Assembly: GCA_028673005.1 (NCBI GenBank)
Contig: CM054116.1
Coordinates: 25,397,840-25,461,839 of the forward strand
Length of the DNA: 64,000 bases
Reading direction: 5' to 3'
Source of the DNA: Tanypteryx hageni
Taxonomy: Eukaryota; Arthropoda; Insecta; Odonata; Petaluridae
The notes under the pieces are model-generated. The model was given only the letters and a program-made list of their open reading frames with translations. It had not been told where the DNA came from and did not search any database. Each line of letters opens with the position of its first letter. The stretch's first letter is position 1. The translations under genes were made by a program, and so were the position numbers. This document shows positions 1 through 10,224 of this stretch, piece after piece.

Positions 1-1904
1 GATAGAATTTTCATGAATGTCTCATGCAGTGAATTTTTGCCCTATGGTCCCTGTTCCAACTTTTAATATTATATAACTTGAAGTTACTGAAAGAGTAAAA
101 TATAAAATTAACTAGTGTAATTATCTATCAAAATAATGACGGGATTTTAATCATGTATCTATTTCTAGTAAGTAGTATTTCTTTGGTAAAACCTGTCATT
201 AACGGAAAACAGTCAATATATTGACACGAAATATTGGTCTTACGAATCTTATTTTACGAATGAAACCACTAATCTGATAAATACTTGCTAACTAGACGCT
301 GAATACACGAAGAAGTAGCAGAATACTATTGATGCTTATTCGATGAAAGGCTAAGAAAAACTAAGGGCAAGAAATCGTTAATCCTCTTCAAAATGTCTCA
401 GTACGTCCGAATCCGAATCTTCCCCTGCCTCTCAAAACGTCCGAAACTCGACGCATCCAATTTTTCCGCTTGGCATATCACTTTTCAAGGCTCAACCCTT
501 GGGAAATGTAAAATTGACATCACATAACTGCTACATTTCTTACAGATGAAAATTACGTTTGTGGCCATCAAATACCGATTTTTTCGTTTGAGCGTGTCCC
601 ATAAACGCAGACCGTTTATTTGTATCGATAAGTTTAAATATAATGTGCCAATTATCGACGACGATGAGTTATAGTACAAGCAAGATTTGGAGCTCCCTCT
701 TTTTGGGGCTCCTATGCGTAGCGTACGCTGCATGCCCCATCACCATTTGTGGGAACCCCTACACATTATTTCCAAGACAAGGCTAAATATGATATTTAAA
801 GTAGGAATCCATAGATTGAAATATACCACAGCATTCTGGTTTCTGTGATCTCCTTGCAGCAAAGAAACTTCTATTATTTTTTTCTTTCTCGAATAAAGGA
901 ATTAAATGTTTTTCACTAACATATGTGGATTCACCTACATGAATAATATACAGGGTTACCACCTCTCCGGGTTTGACTCGGAGTCTCCGGGTTTCCGGAC
1001 TTGTCTCCAGGTTTCCGGACTTGTGTCCGGGCGAGAGAAAAATTCTCCGGATCAACATGAATATTTTCGAAATTCGCATTACATATTGTGATTTAATTTT
1101 AATTTCTTTAAGAGAGTAAATGTTTCATTCTAGAATGGCTGTGTCATGCAATTAGCCAGGTAGAAGGTACAGCCATTTCGAAAATTATTCCAACTATTTG
1201 AGCGGCGCCGCTTTCGCGGTATGCTGAATTTTAACTTCATATCTACGTGAATGTTATGTCAGTCGGTGACTATGTATCTATTCCTGTCGTGACGCCACCT
1301 CAGCCTTCAAGGTTAGTTATTGTATAAAATACGACATTTTCTTGCATATCGACCTGAGTTAACAAAGATTATTCCGCGTTATGGGCGATAGTTCGAACGT
1401 ACTATTATAATTCGCCATGGTTATTTAACAGTCATTCTTGCATCGTGATGATAGCGTGAGCAGACCCATGGAATTGTCCAAGTAAGAGGTTGTTTGGGGA
1501 AGCAAACTCGCTGCGTAATTAGTTCTAATAGTAGAAGTACGTGTGGATTTACGAATTTTGGATCGACGATTTTATCGGTTTTATCAAATTCCCCGATTCG
1601 ATAGTATTTGTTACATAAAGGAAATTGCGAAAGTGATAAGGGCCAACTCTCGAAAACAGTCGAGATATATGCGTTTAAAAAAGTTAAAGAAACACTTGCA
1701 GAGTCGTGACAGTCGTGACCAAAGAGTCCTATACAAACAGATACGAAGTTAAATTCTCCTGCAGTCCCGAAAGTTTGTCGATCGACTTTTGAAAGTGACT
1801 GTAAACGAATTCCCGTGGTACAGAAGTGCTTTTCGTCAAATTCGCCGTATTATAATCGTATACTGATGTATTTGCTTTAAATCACAAAATTATTTTTCCT
1901 TATA
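1..1904. other. AT-rich stretch without a supportable gene
   Basis: I see no reading frame with a recognisable domain here. The longest plus-strand open stretch (1543-1752, 69 codons) is lysine- and arginine-rich, matches no family I know, and could be chance. The only structured part is the GC-rich short repeat at 964-1035. Confidence 0.5.
964..1035 (+). repeat. Short GC-rich tandem repeat, 20-bp unit, three copies
   Basis: Three adjacent 20-bp units start at 964, 984 and 1004. The second and third read tctccgggtttccggacttg and tctccaggtttccggacttg; the first is more diverged. A partial unit (tgtccggg) follows. The block begins just after cagggttaccacc, which resembles a transposon end, but I found no matching partner end. 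Confidence 0.6.
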
Positions 1905-2248
1905 ATGTGATAGCCATGCTTTTTAGATCAATTCTAAAAATGTTCATTTCGTTTTGCCATTCTATACTCGCCCTACAAACGATATTTCTTTTTGAAATCG
2001 GTTTAGCCAACACCTTCGAAATTCATAGTTACAGAAAAATTCTAACCTTGATATTGTGGTGTTTAGTCGACCCGATTGAAATATGCTATTTTGGTTATTT
2101 ATTTATATGAAGATTATATATACCATATTTGGTTAAAATCCATGCGGTCTATTCTCTAGAAATACGTGCAAAAAATATTATTTTACTTTTTACTGTGGTA
2201 GCCCTGCTCTTTAGCTTTGCTTTAAACATCGTGATTTCATTACATGTA
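1905..2248 (+). repeat. Diverged tandem repeat: unit 1 and the left part of unit 2
   Basis: Unit 1 begins near 1905 with a 'tagccatgct' segment. It continues through a block reading like 'gaaatcggtttagccaa' and ends with 'gaaatatgctattttggtta'. Unit 2 starts near 2191 (tactgtggtagccctgctct) and is cut at 2248 by the Tc1/mariner insertion. It resumes at 4558, and a third unit starts near 4735. Spacing of the 'agccctgct' landmark is 288 bp between units 1 and 2, and about 231 bp between units 2 and 3 once the transposon is removed. No function is evident. Confidence 0.6.
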
Positions 2249-2249
2249 A

Positions 2250-2587
2250 CAGTCATTTGTAAAAGTCTGTGGGCAAGCTCGGTCGCGCCGCTCACGGTCA
2301 AACAGTGAAGTTAAAATATATGATGGCACTACGTGATTCGCAGTGAGAGAGGGGAAGGGTGGTGTGGGGTATATGTTTTGGAAGTTCGAGCGAATGAGGG
2401 GAAACAAGAAATGGCCGTAGAATTGCAGGCTACCGGGGTCGAATTGAGACCGCACCTCGCCCCTGAGGAAAGGTCTCGAAATTGAGACCCAAAGACGGAA
2501 AAGCGTTTTCCATGCTCATGTCAGACCTGGCTACGATTCAGCGCAAATCCTCCACGTCTCTGATATGGTTCACCAAGGATTTGGTTT
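2250..2587 (+). repeat. Left terminal inverted repeat of the Tc1/mariner element
   Basis: The outer 240 bp are almost identical to the reverse complement of the right repeat. They share, for example, ggtcgcgccgctcacgg and the segment around gaattgcaggctaccggggt. Similarity weakens inward and fades near 2587 at a shared 'ggttcaccaaggat' segment. Confidence 0.85.
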
Positions 2588-3000
2588 TCTATTTTCGCCG
2601 ATATACCGAGAGTGTTTGGAATGGAGAGGGAAGTGAAGGAAGAGGATTACGAAAAATGAGGTTAATGAAATTTACCAAGGGCTTGCTTAGCATCCAGCCG
2701 CATAACGTCAAATTAAGAATTATATTAATCCTTCAATTTAACTTTAATTTGTGTAACTCACGGATTGTATGTGGAAAGAATGAGTTGGAAACCTCGTGAA
2801 AATGAAAGCTATTAAATTCTCTAATACGTTTAAATATGTTTTTATTATAACAAATTATTACTATTTTGGTTTAGTATTAACGGTTTAGTAGACCTGCTGT
2901 TTTGCTCAGTTTTTAACTTCTTTTGTCAAGTAGGTTTTTAAACGGGTGGATTGGGCTGCGGGGGCATTGGACAAAGTTCCGGTGGGCCGATGGTCTGTGA

Positions 3001-3309
3001 ACCTGTGATGCTGCCTTGACCAATACGCACCTCCTGCCTTATGCGAAGGAAATCGTTCCTGAAGGCGAGGAAGTCGTATTTACTCAGGGCAATAGCCCGA
3101 TACATACGGCACGCATTACAAGGGATTTTTTAAATAATCGTCCCGAAATACGAATTCTTCCCTGGCCTGCGCGTTCTCCATATTTTAACCCGATTGAAAA
3201 TCTATGGGGCACCGTTGTTCAGGAGTGGTCTGCAGAGTACAAGCGCACTCCTGAATCTCTGGAAGAAAATATCAGGGAGATATGGAACTCTCTTGGGCGG
3301 CGTCCGTAA
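3001..3309 (+). pseudogene. Tc1/mariner transposase, C-terminal DDE fragment (decayed)
   Basis: The frame reads through a C-terminal part of a Tc1-family DDE transposase, the enzyme that cuts and pastes the element at TA dinucleotides. Recognisable blocks are LLPYAKEI, the second catalytic block VFTQGNSPIHTA (3079-3114) and the third, NPIENLWG (3190-3213). In Tc1 relatives the second block normally has Asp (QDNAP); here it is Gly (QGN), so a catalytic metal ligand is lost. The glutamate of the third block is kept. Thirty-five residues separate the two positions, one more than classical DD34E, which suggests an indel or a variant family. A stop lies in frame at 2998 and there is no N-terminal DNA-binding domain, so it is a dead fragment. 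Confidence 0.8.
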
Positions 3310-4235
3310 ATATTCCAAAATGTAGTGGGGTCCATGGGACGGTGACTACGTAGCGCAATGGAAGTTCATGGACATATCACAGAATATGAAACTTTTTAAC
3401 ATTTCTATGTATTTTATTTATCTAAATACCCGCTAAAAATGACATTTTCCTTATGCACAGGGGAGACCGGGGCTAGTTACACTTTTCACTAATTATTATT
3501 TTTTTCTCTTTTATACCTGAGATGAATTGACAAAAGACTTTCCTTGCTATGTTATAATTTTGCTTTATAAATTATATTTTTATGCGCTATTTGCGTAGCG
3601 GCTGATTCCAAATTCAAAAATCCGATCGACAATTTTTTTAAAAACGTAATATCTTCATGAAACCTCGAGGGAGAGGATTTTGGTATTAGTGAAAGATTGG
3701 TAACAAATTTGTTACAATTCTTCATATTATTCCGATATGCACTAATTTAGGACATTTAAAAAACTGATAAAAACGCAATGGAAATGCATTTTGCTTATAA
3801 AATAATTCAATTCTATTTAATGTATTTGTCGAAAAGAAGAACTTCTCAACGTTCTCTGGCAAAGGTAAAAATTTGATTAAGTGAAACATAATTTTAATAA
3901 TGCAGCAAAATATACTACAATTTTCGTCTATTATGTATTTCTAGTGCCAAAGTCGATTTAATTTTTGCTTCCAGTAAACTGGAATACTTATTCGAATAAC
4001 AGATATTACTATATCTATTGTTATTAAAACTTACAATATTCTGCAGTATAAAATCATCTTTTCGGTTTTTATTAAAAAATAACTCTAAAAATACAACCTC
4101 AATTCCATGAAATAAGCGAAAATTTAAATTAAAAATTTTGTATTAACGCACGCGTTCACATCCTTTACTCCGTTGTCGGTTCAAGTCCCTAGCGATCACG
4201 GTAACGCAGCCAGTGTTAGTCCAGCGGAAATGGAA

Positions 4236-4557
4236 AGCCATATCCTTTGGTGAACCATTTCAGACGTGGAATATCCTCGAGGATTTGGGCTTAGTCGTAA
4301 TCAGGTATGGCATTTTGGGTCTCTAATTCGAGACCTTTCCTCAGGGGCGATGCGCGGTCTCAATTCGACCCCGGTAGCCTGCAATTCTACGGCCATTTCT
4401 TGTTTCCCCTCATTCGCTCGAACTTCCAAAACATATACCCCACACCACCCTTCCCCTCTCTCACTGCGAATCACGTAGTGCCAACATATATTTTAACTTC
4501 ACTGTTTGGCCGTGAGCGGCGCGACCGAGCTTGCCCACAGACTTTTACAAATGACTG
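4236..4557 (-). repeat. Right terminal inverted repeat of the Tc1/mariner element
   Basis: This is the inverted partner of 2250-2587. The outer 240 bp differ at only a few positions. The end reads ...acttttacaaatgactg followed by TA. Confidence 0.85.
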
Positions 4558-4965
4558 TACATCTCTTATATACAAAATTTAGTTGAAATTTGTTTGGCCA
4601 ATTCCTTCCAAATCCATTATCACTGAGAGAGTTTAATTTGTAATTGTGGCACCCCTGTTTCGTTGATCCGGTCCAAATATGCTATTATGGTTTTGTATGT
4701 ATGTGTATGTGTATGTATTTTATTATTCATTGTATAGTGGCAGCCCTGCTTTCTATATCTATACAAAACATCTTTATTTAGTTTTTTTATGTTGCACACC
4801 TTATTCATACAAACTTTTGTTGAAATCGGTTGGACAATTTTTTCCAAATTCATAATTACTGAAAAATTTAACTTGGCAATTATCGATCCGGTTCAAATAT
4901 GTCATTTTGGTCCTGTATTTATTATTTATGTGAATATTCTGTGTATCAAATTTGGTTGATATGGG
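4558..4965 (+). repeat. Tandem repeat continued: rest of unit 2 and unit 3
   Basis: After the transposon the repeat resumes with tacaaaatttagttgaaat and runs to the next landmark, cagccctgct, at 4741. Unit 3 follows with ttgttgaaatcggttggaca and ends near tttggtcctgtatttatta (4905-4965). The units also contain a short (tatg)n-like stretch at 4697-4720. Confidence 0.6.
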
Positions 4966-5279
4966 ATCAGCCAATTCTTCCCCGATATATGGGTAGGGAA
5001 GGACGGGCCTTACGAAGATAATAGTGCTTTTTAGCAATGACGAAAAGTACTAAAAAAGGAAATTGAAAATGCGATACTGTCTCAAAGATATTTCCATTAT
5101 TCTTAATCAATCAGTGATTAAGATCTGAATACACCTTATTTATTGGAAAAGCAACACTTGCGTCCAAGTCCGCTTTGATCAAAAATTACTCGAAGTGATA
5201 AAAAATGCAAGAATCATAAAAAATGAAATATAAGTTGTTATCGATCCCTCTTCATGGGATCCATAAACGCGTTTAATTA

Positions 5280-5900
5280 AGGGTTAAGATGGAACCTGCA
5301 TGCAAATATGTCGTTCTGCGAAGGTACGCATCCATCCAACGTGCCCTTTGCCCCGGAGGGAGCTCCTCCCCTCTTTCCTCGCAGCCTTTCCTCTGCAAAC
5401 TCAAGCAGTTCTCCCGTCCCGGGCCGCTCTTTCGCAACCCACAACTAAGTCGCTCCAACTGTTTCCAATCGCCAAGTGTTTGCACACGCATAACCCTTGC
5501 GGGACTTATTTGCTCGGGCGCCAGATACAGTCGATCCGATCCCATTGGCTTAGGCAGCAAAAAGGACTAGTCCCTCCGGGGCCCGTTTAAAATCCCATAA
5601 TCGCTTCTCCCTTCGTACAACTCAATCACACATGCTTTTAGCGGCGCGGCGACTGGTGAGCTCCGGAGTTCTGAACTTGGCGCTGTTTGACTGTAGACCT
5701 TGTCTCCCTCGGCGCTCCATCCGCCCTCTCGGCCTTTCTCTTGTGTCTTTCCAAGAAGGTAGAGGGGAAGGGGCAATGCGGTTTGCGGTAGGTGAGGCTG
5801 GATCTCGTGTACGTCGGCATTGGGAATTGTGTGTGCTGAGGTGTGCGTCCGGAGATGAGATGGCCGAAGATAGTTGATAAAATTCTAGGGATGGCGGGAA
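5280..5900. other. CpG-rich block, no recognisable gene
   Basis: The base composition changes abruptly to GC-rich with many CpG dinucleotides. Several overlapping reading frames are open on both strands (up to about 105 codons), as expected of GC-rich DNA. None shows a domain, and the frames contradict each other. It could be a promoter-type CpG island or a fragment of an unrecognised element. Confidence 0.4.
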
Positions 5901-6256
5901 ATCCACGATTACCTCTGACTTAAATCCATAGAATACCATGATGTCGGTGTCACGTCATTGCTCCATGACTCTGCGCATTGCATAGCGACTCGAGAAGATA
6001 TATTATTAATTACGCTTAAATCTCCAAAAACGCTGTTATAATTAATTAATTGTGCGCAAACTTTTGCGCGGCGGACCGCATCCATTAAAGGGGTGAATTT
6101 GGCGAGCCATAATAGAAGTCGCCTAGGCGGGTCGGTGAAGATGTTAAATCGGAACTTACTAAAGATATTATCGAAACCATGAAAACAACAAGAGTTGACG
6201 TACGAGGGTGGTTTATTTTTTACACAATACACATGCATGCCAGAATCACCAAACTG
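5901..6256. other. No gene seen
   Basis: Mixed-composition sequence between the CpG-rich block and the mariner fossil. The minus-strand open frame at 5909-6238 has no recognisable domain. Confidence 0.5.
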
Positions 6257-6519
6257 TTAGTCTTTTTCAAGATATTTTTCCTCTACACTGACACATTTTC
6301 CATAGCTGTTGCAAGGCATTTATGCCGGTAGCGTAGAAAAGATTTGGCTGATTGCGTAGCCAGTTCATGACACGGCGCTTGAGTTCTTCATCTGTCTTGA
6401 ATGTCTGCTCTCTTCATTGGCCCAAACAAGTGATAATCACCAAGGGCTAAATGGACTGTAAGGAGGGTGGTTCATGATGTCCCTGCCCAAGCTTGCCAAT
6501 GTCGTCGTCAAATTCGCCG
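6257..6519 (-). pseudogene. Mariner (IS630/mariner superfamily) transposase C-terminus, frameshifted fossil
   Basis: On the minus strand three frames successively match the C-terminal part of a mariner transposase. The first gives ANLTTTLASLGRDIMNHPPY followed by SPF. A shifted frame gives DYHLFGPMKRADIQDR. A third gives TDEELKRRVMNWLRNQPNLF and ALQQLWKMC, and a last shift gives VSVEEKYLEKD with a stop at 6257-6259. In mariner (D,D34D) the block is HPPYSPDLAPSDYHLFGPLK. The third catalytic Asp of YSPD is replaced by Phe here, so even without the frameshifts it would be inactive. The N-terminal two thirds are not recognisable upstream (6520-6870). No terminal inverted repeats were found. Confidence 0.8.
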
Positions 6520-6875
6520 TTAGAAGTCATCGCTTGTTATTAGCCAATCCTTTCCATGTTGTTCGCCATACCTTGTTTTGTTTCAAATGTCCATGCCCTG
6601 GTTTTCCCAGTTACCACTAATCTCATGCATCAACAGTTATGCTCAACACTTCTTGTTGAGAACTCTACTACCTCAGCTCAGGAATTACATGCTGCACAGC
6701 CGAGCAAAACACGGTCATTTTCATCTTCTCACCTATCTATCCATGTTACCGGTGTTCTGGGAACAGCAGTTGTTATAGTCAAAGGGAAAGGAAGTAGTCT
6801 GTTTGGGGACTATTTAAATAGCGCATAATAAAGAGTTAAAAATTACATCCTCAAATATTTCGCCCTATAATGATG
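6520..6875. other. No gene seen
   Basis: This gap between the mariner fossil and the LINE fossil may contain unrecognisable parts of either element. The plus-strand frame at 6556-6828 has no domain. Confidence 0.4.
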
Positions 6876-7580
6876 TTAAGGAAATCGGCCTGTAATTTTT
6901 AGGATTTTATTTAAGTTAAATTCAGTTTTAGGATCGTCACCTTGTAAATGGATTTCTCGAGTAGTATTTTCAAAACCTAACTCTTTTAATTCTCGTGGAG
7001 ATATTTCCTTAAGTCCAGGGGATTTCTTTAATTTAATTGAATGAAATTGCTGTAAGATATCTCTTACTGAAAGCATCAAATCCTGCATCGAATTTCCTTA
7101 TTGCATAGGTATGGGTTTCTCAAAAGCGTCACTACCCGCAGTAAAAGTTTTCTGAAAATGTTCATTTATCAAGTTCGCACTATCGTGAACTACATTTCAT
7201 GCTTCTGTTCTCAGCAACAGAGCGGTAGCGCCTTTACCTTGGACTTTCCTGGCATAAGACCAAAATGCTTTGTGTCCTCTTTCAAATTATAATTTAAAAC
7301 CTTAATTTTGAATTTATTACGGGCCACCGTAACTCTTGGCCACGCCTCCACTTATTGTTGTGTCATCGCTGCGCTATCTTCATTTGCGACTGTATATAAT
7401 GAGTTAATTGCACGGAAGTGGATTGTTCCTTGCCATCTAAGAGGACTTCTAACTTCCTGGTTTAACCATTTAGGTTCTTTATTATCACACTTCAACTTTC
7501 ACGGAAGAAATTTATCCGGACACTCGCATCTAATCTCTAAACATGTTCCAGAATTCTTCCGCGTCTACGGAAGTTATTAA
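6876..7580 (-). pseudogene. Non-LTR retrotransposon (CR1/Jockey-like) fossil: linker and start of reverse transcriptase
   Basis: Minus-strand fragments in different frames match the region between endonuclease and reverse transcriptase of CR1/Jockey-type LINEs. EPKWLNQEVRSPLRWQG lies at about 7428-7477, corresponding to the usual PKWWN-xx-V-xx-LRR block. KHFGLMPGKSKVKALP lies at about 7222-7269, the usual 'FWxY...KSK' block. FHSIKLKKSPGLKEISPREL (about 7000-7060) corresponds to the first reverse-transcriptase motif 'KAPGPDGI'. Stops and frameshifts separate the pieces, and no catalytic YxDD block is present before the frame is lost at 6876. It lies directly left of the hAT insertion at 7614. 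The family assignment within LINEs is tentative. Confidence 0.65.
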
Positions 7581-7613
7581 TTTACATAGCGACAAAAAAC
7601 GGTTACTCCAAAC

Positions 7614-8431
7614 CAGGGCCGGGCAATCTAAACCAAATGAAAAGCCATTTGAAGAAAAAAATATTTTTAAGGAGCTACAGAAAAAAATTATGAAAAAAAG
7701 ATACACATAGATTTTCTAGAGAGATATTCCAGGTTGGCATAAATTTTGGATGTCGCAATTCTTAATTGATTTTTGAAACTTTGTAATAGTTATCGAAGCT
7801 CTGGTTTTACGTTTTGAAAATTTTAATTTAAAAAAAGATTCACATTGTAATTTACTTCCGAAAATACTAACAATTTTTAAAGCATGTTCTCCTGAAAATG
7901 GGTATTTTTCAGTAGTTATGAATTCGTTATAAAACTCAATTTTATCCTCCATTGCTGATAAAGTGTTCTGCAACTCATTATTGTACTGAAAATCTATAAA
8001 TTCTAATTCAGGAACGGAACTCACACACATCAATGTAAAATGGGCTTGTGAAAATTTTGGAAAATTTATCGTATAAAGAAAATTTTCCATTTCATTTGAA
8101 AGCGGGTATACGAAGTAGAGGGGATTATGGTGGTATTTAGGAGAGTTAAGAGACGTGGAAACATTGGGAGGCGTTTTTAGTTAATGTCTTCGAATAAATA
8201 ATAATAATCGTTTTGCCATTGATCCACTGTTTGGCTCTTTTTTCGTTTATTCTTTTTCATTGCTATTATTGTTGTTTGTTCTTCGCTTCGGTTGCTTTTA
8301 AATATATGATTTTGGATTTTGCTTGCTTTTTTAAATTTAAATCAATTTAATAGCCAAACAATAAGAACATGAGAGCCACAAAAAATTATGAAGCCACATG
8401 TGACTCGCGAAGCACGGATTGTCCAGGTCTG
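7614..8431. mobile_element. Internally deleted hAT transposon with 8-bp target-site duplication
   Basis: The left end reads cagggccgggcaatct and the inverted right end reads cagacctggacaatcc, matching at 11 of 16 positions. The flanking octamers are ctccaaac (7606-7613) and ctctaaac (8432-8439), which agree at 7 of 8 positions, as expected of a hAT target-site duplication. The right interior carries gccacatgtgactcgcga, a palindrome-rich motif like those near the ends of many hAT elements. Inside is a C-terminal transposase fragment on the minus strand. At 818 bp it is far shorter than an autonomous hAT (usually 2.5-5 kb), so it is a deletion derivative. Confidence 0.85.
7716..8090 (-). pseudogene. 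hAT transposase C-terminal fragment
   Basis: An open frame of 124 codons encodes the C-terminal end of a hAT transposase, including the dimerisation region. The key block is YPFSGEHALKIVSIFGSKLQ followed by CESFFKLKF. It corresponds to the family pattern 'FGSTYxCExxFSxMKxxKSxxRxxLT', in which the glutamate after Cys is the third catalytic residue; here it is retained (CES). The FID-FQYN block upstream fits the same family (GTF2I-repeat/SCAN-hAT type). The N-terminal zinc finger and the two catalytic aspartates are missing, so it cannot be active alone. Confidence 0.75.
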
Positions 8432-8439
8432 CTCTAAAC

Positions 8440-10122
8440 GGAGTTTGATTGCACATTAAAGAGATTATTTTCCTCAAATGGAATTTATTACCATAAGTGA
8501 GTTATTATTAGACGACTTAGCTATCGAGGACACATTACATCCAGCATATAAACTTGGGTTGGGTTTAGAAAGTCATACTTTTAACATGCTTAGTAATTAA
8601 GATATACCATTGATTCGATTACCAGAATAAAGTCGATGTAAGTAAAACTTATGATTGAAAAAGGTTCATATTTGAGGTGATCGCCGAAAAGAGTCAAGTC
8701 GCCGTTTTGCACAAAAGTTGCGGGCATGCACTTATAATGTTGTTATTTTATTATAGAACGTATAAACTCATCCAGCTGTACATTTCATTCCAATAATACT
8801 GAAAAATATTTTCTTTCCGAAGTGGAACTCTATTTATATCAGTTCATTACAGAGGCGGGTCAGACAATTTCCCGAGATCAGGGGTTCTTCCAAACTGCGC
8901 TCTGCGGGGCATATCTTGCCCGGGCAGTGGTTTCATTCGCCCCGACTCACGCCATAAATATCTTTATACAAAATTTTTATATTTCCCAGCAGGAGCTGTC
9001 GTCGTTTATGAAATATAAACTATATTTTTCGATTGTGTACATGCAACCTACTTTTAATACAAGCGTATTAAAAAGAATTTCTCAAAACTAGCTCTTTGAA
9101 ATGTACTCACGACCTAATCAGTCATTTGGAAGGTTGTTTGTTGTCCGCACGGTAGTACATAAAGCCTCATGTGGCCTTTTTAGTTTTATGACCCTGTCCA
9201 ATAGGAAAGCGGCGATTGGGCCCTCTAGAATTCACCATTGCCGACTAGTCTTTAATTTAAAATATCCCCACCTGCGTCAGGATCTTTGTTTCGCTTGTCC
9301 TACAGGACTAATCTGCGGATTTTTCATAGGGATGGTTATATGTACATTCAAAAGAGAGGCAAACACCAACATGACCCAGTCCTCGATCCGCCGTTGTTTT
9401 TTAAAAGCATATTCGCCCTTGCTCATTTATTTCCCGGTCCTTTGCTATAAATAAATATTCGATCAGCCTTTGGACATAGAGTGAAAACCGCTTATCGCGA
9501 AAATGGATAAGACAAAATATTTGTTAACACGGAACGTAAGTATATTGAGCCCGTTCCCGCACAGATTATTTTTCAGCGCATATTTATCCGTTTAACGAGA
9601 TATGTACACATACCGCGAAAATATTTTTTAAAAGGAAAATTATTTTCGGTTACTACAATATAACTCAATGTAAAAGCCTTTAAATAACACTTAAATAACA
9701 CCCACTCCCTTCTTTTCTCAACTCACATTTCCTCTTCCCAAAAATCCCATCGGTAGAGTTAATAATACTATTATAACGAATTATGTACTTCAGTGTTAAA
9801 TAAATTTAATAAAGTTATGTTACTAAAAATTTGAGATTAATTGCTATTAAAAAGAATTATATACCAAATAAATCAATTTAATGCAATTAGTTAGTGTCAT
9901 TAATCATAGTGTTGTTTATTTCTCGTCATTTACATGTACCATTGATTAGCCTATGTTCCTGCTTCCATATTTTTAAAATGAAATTTTTTGAGTAAAAAGT
10001 ATAATACGATAAGTGCCTGCCCTCCACATTTCGTTTGTTTGTTTGTGTGTTTGGCTAATAAACCTCTTGGATTATTATAGCCATATCCGCTTACAGAAGT
10101 AGGGGATGACAAGCCTTGGTTG
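8440..10122. other. No supportable gene; AT-rich with two open frames of unknown meaning
   Basis: Plus-strand open frames at 8822-9091 and 9101-9454 (89 and 117 codons) match no family I recognise and lie in different frames. The stretch may hold unrecognisable transposon remains, but nothing shows it. Confidence 0.4.
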
Positions 10123-10201
10123 AAAAATCCGACCTCCGCAGGATTCGAACCAGGGATCGCTGGTGGAAGGTCAACGCTATAACCATTCCACCACTGCGGT
10201 G
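10123..10201 (-). pseudogene. tRNA-Gly(UCC)-like sequence with Pol III-type terminator
   Basis: Read on the minus strand, the segment has a tRNA layout. A D-arm/A-box-like region reads gtggtggaatggttatagcg, an anticodon loop cttccac carries UCC, and a B box ggttcgaatcc matches the consensus. A T5 run (10123-10127 on the plus strand as aaaaa) follows 3'. The order and wording resemble tRNA-Gly(UCC). The T-stem pairs at only about three of five positions, so I call it a tRNA pseudogene or the head of a tRNA-derived SINE. Its 5' half is copied again in inverted orientation by the adjoining hairpin. Confidence 0.6.
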
Positions 10202-10221
10202 GTGGAATGGTTATAGCGTTG
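10172..10221. repeat. Perfect hairpin: 23-bp arms, 4-nt loop
   Basis: The arm at 10172-10194 is exactly complementary to that at 10199-10221, with TGCG (10195-10198) between them. The left arm is the D-arm side of the tRNA-like sequence. A fold-back copying event (template switch) would explain it. Confidence 0.95.
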
Positions 10222-10224
10222 CAA

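Larger units (their letters stand above)
2250..4557 (+). mobile_element. Tc1/mariner-type DNA transposon with long terminal inverted repeats, inactive
   Basis: Two near-identical inverted sequences, 2250-2587 and 4236-4557, bracket about 1.65 kb that contains a decayed DDE transposase fragment. Both ends carry cagtcatttgtaaaagtctg pointing inward, and the CAGT terminus is typical of Tc1-like elements. The right end is followed by TA (4558-4559). The left end is preceded by TAA, so the TA target duplication is visible but has one extra base. Removing the element rejoins a unit of the surrounding tandem repeat. Between the transposase fragment and the right inverted repeat lies about 0.9 kb of AT-rich sequence with no reading frame. 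Confidence 0.8.

Noticed and set aside
3459..3500. caggggagaccggggctagt as a nested transposon end inside the Tc1/mariner element
   Set aside because: I found no inverted partner or target duplication.
4150..4200. cggttcaagtccc as a tRNA B box
   Set aside because: No A box upstream and no cloverleaf; it lies inside the Tc1/mariner element.
9101..9454. Plus-strand frame of 117 codons
   Set aside because: No recognisable family and no supporting context. Left as unresolved, not called a gene.
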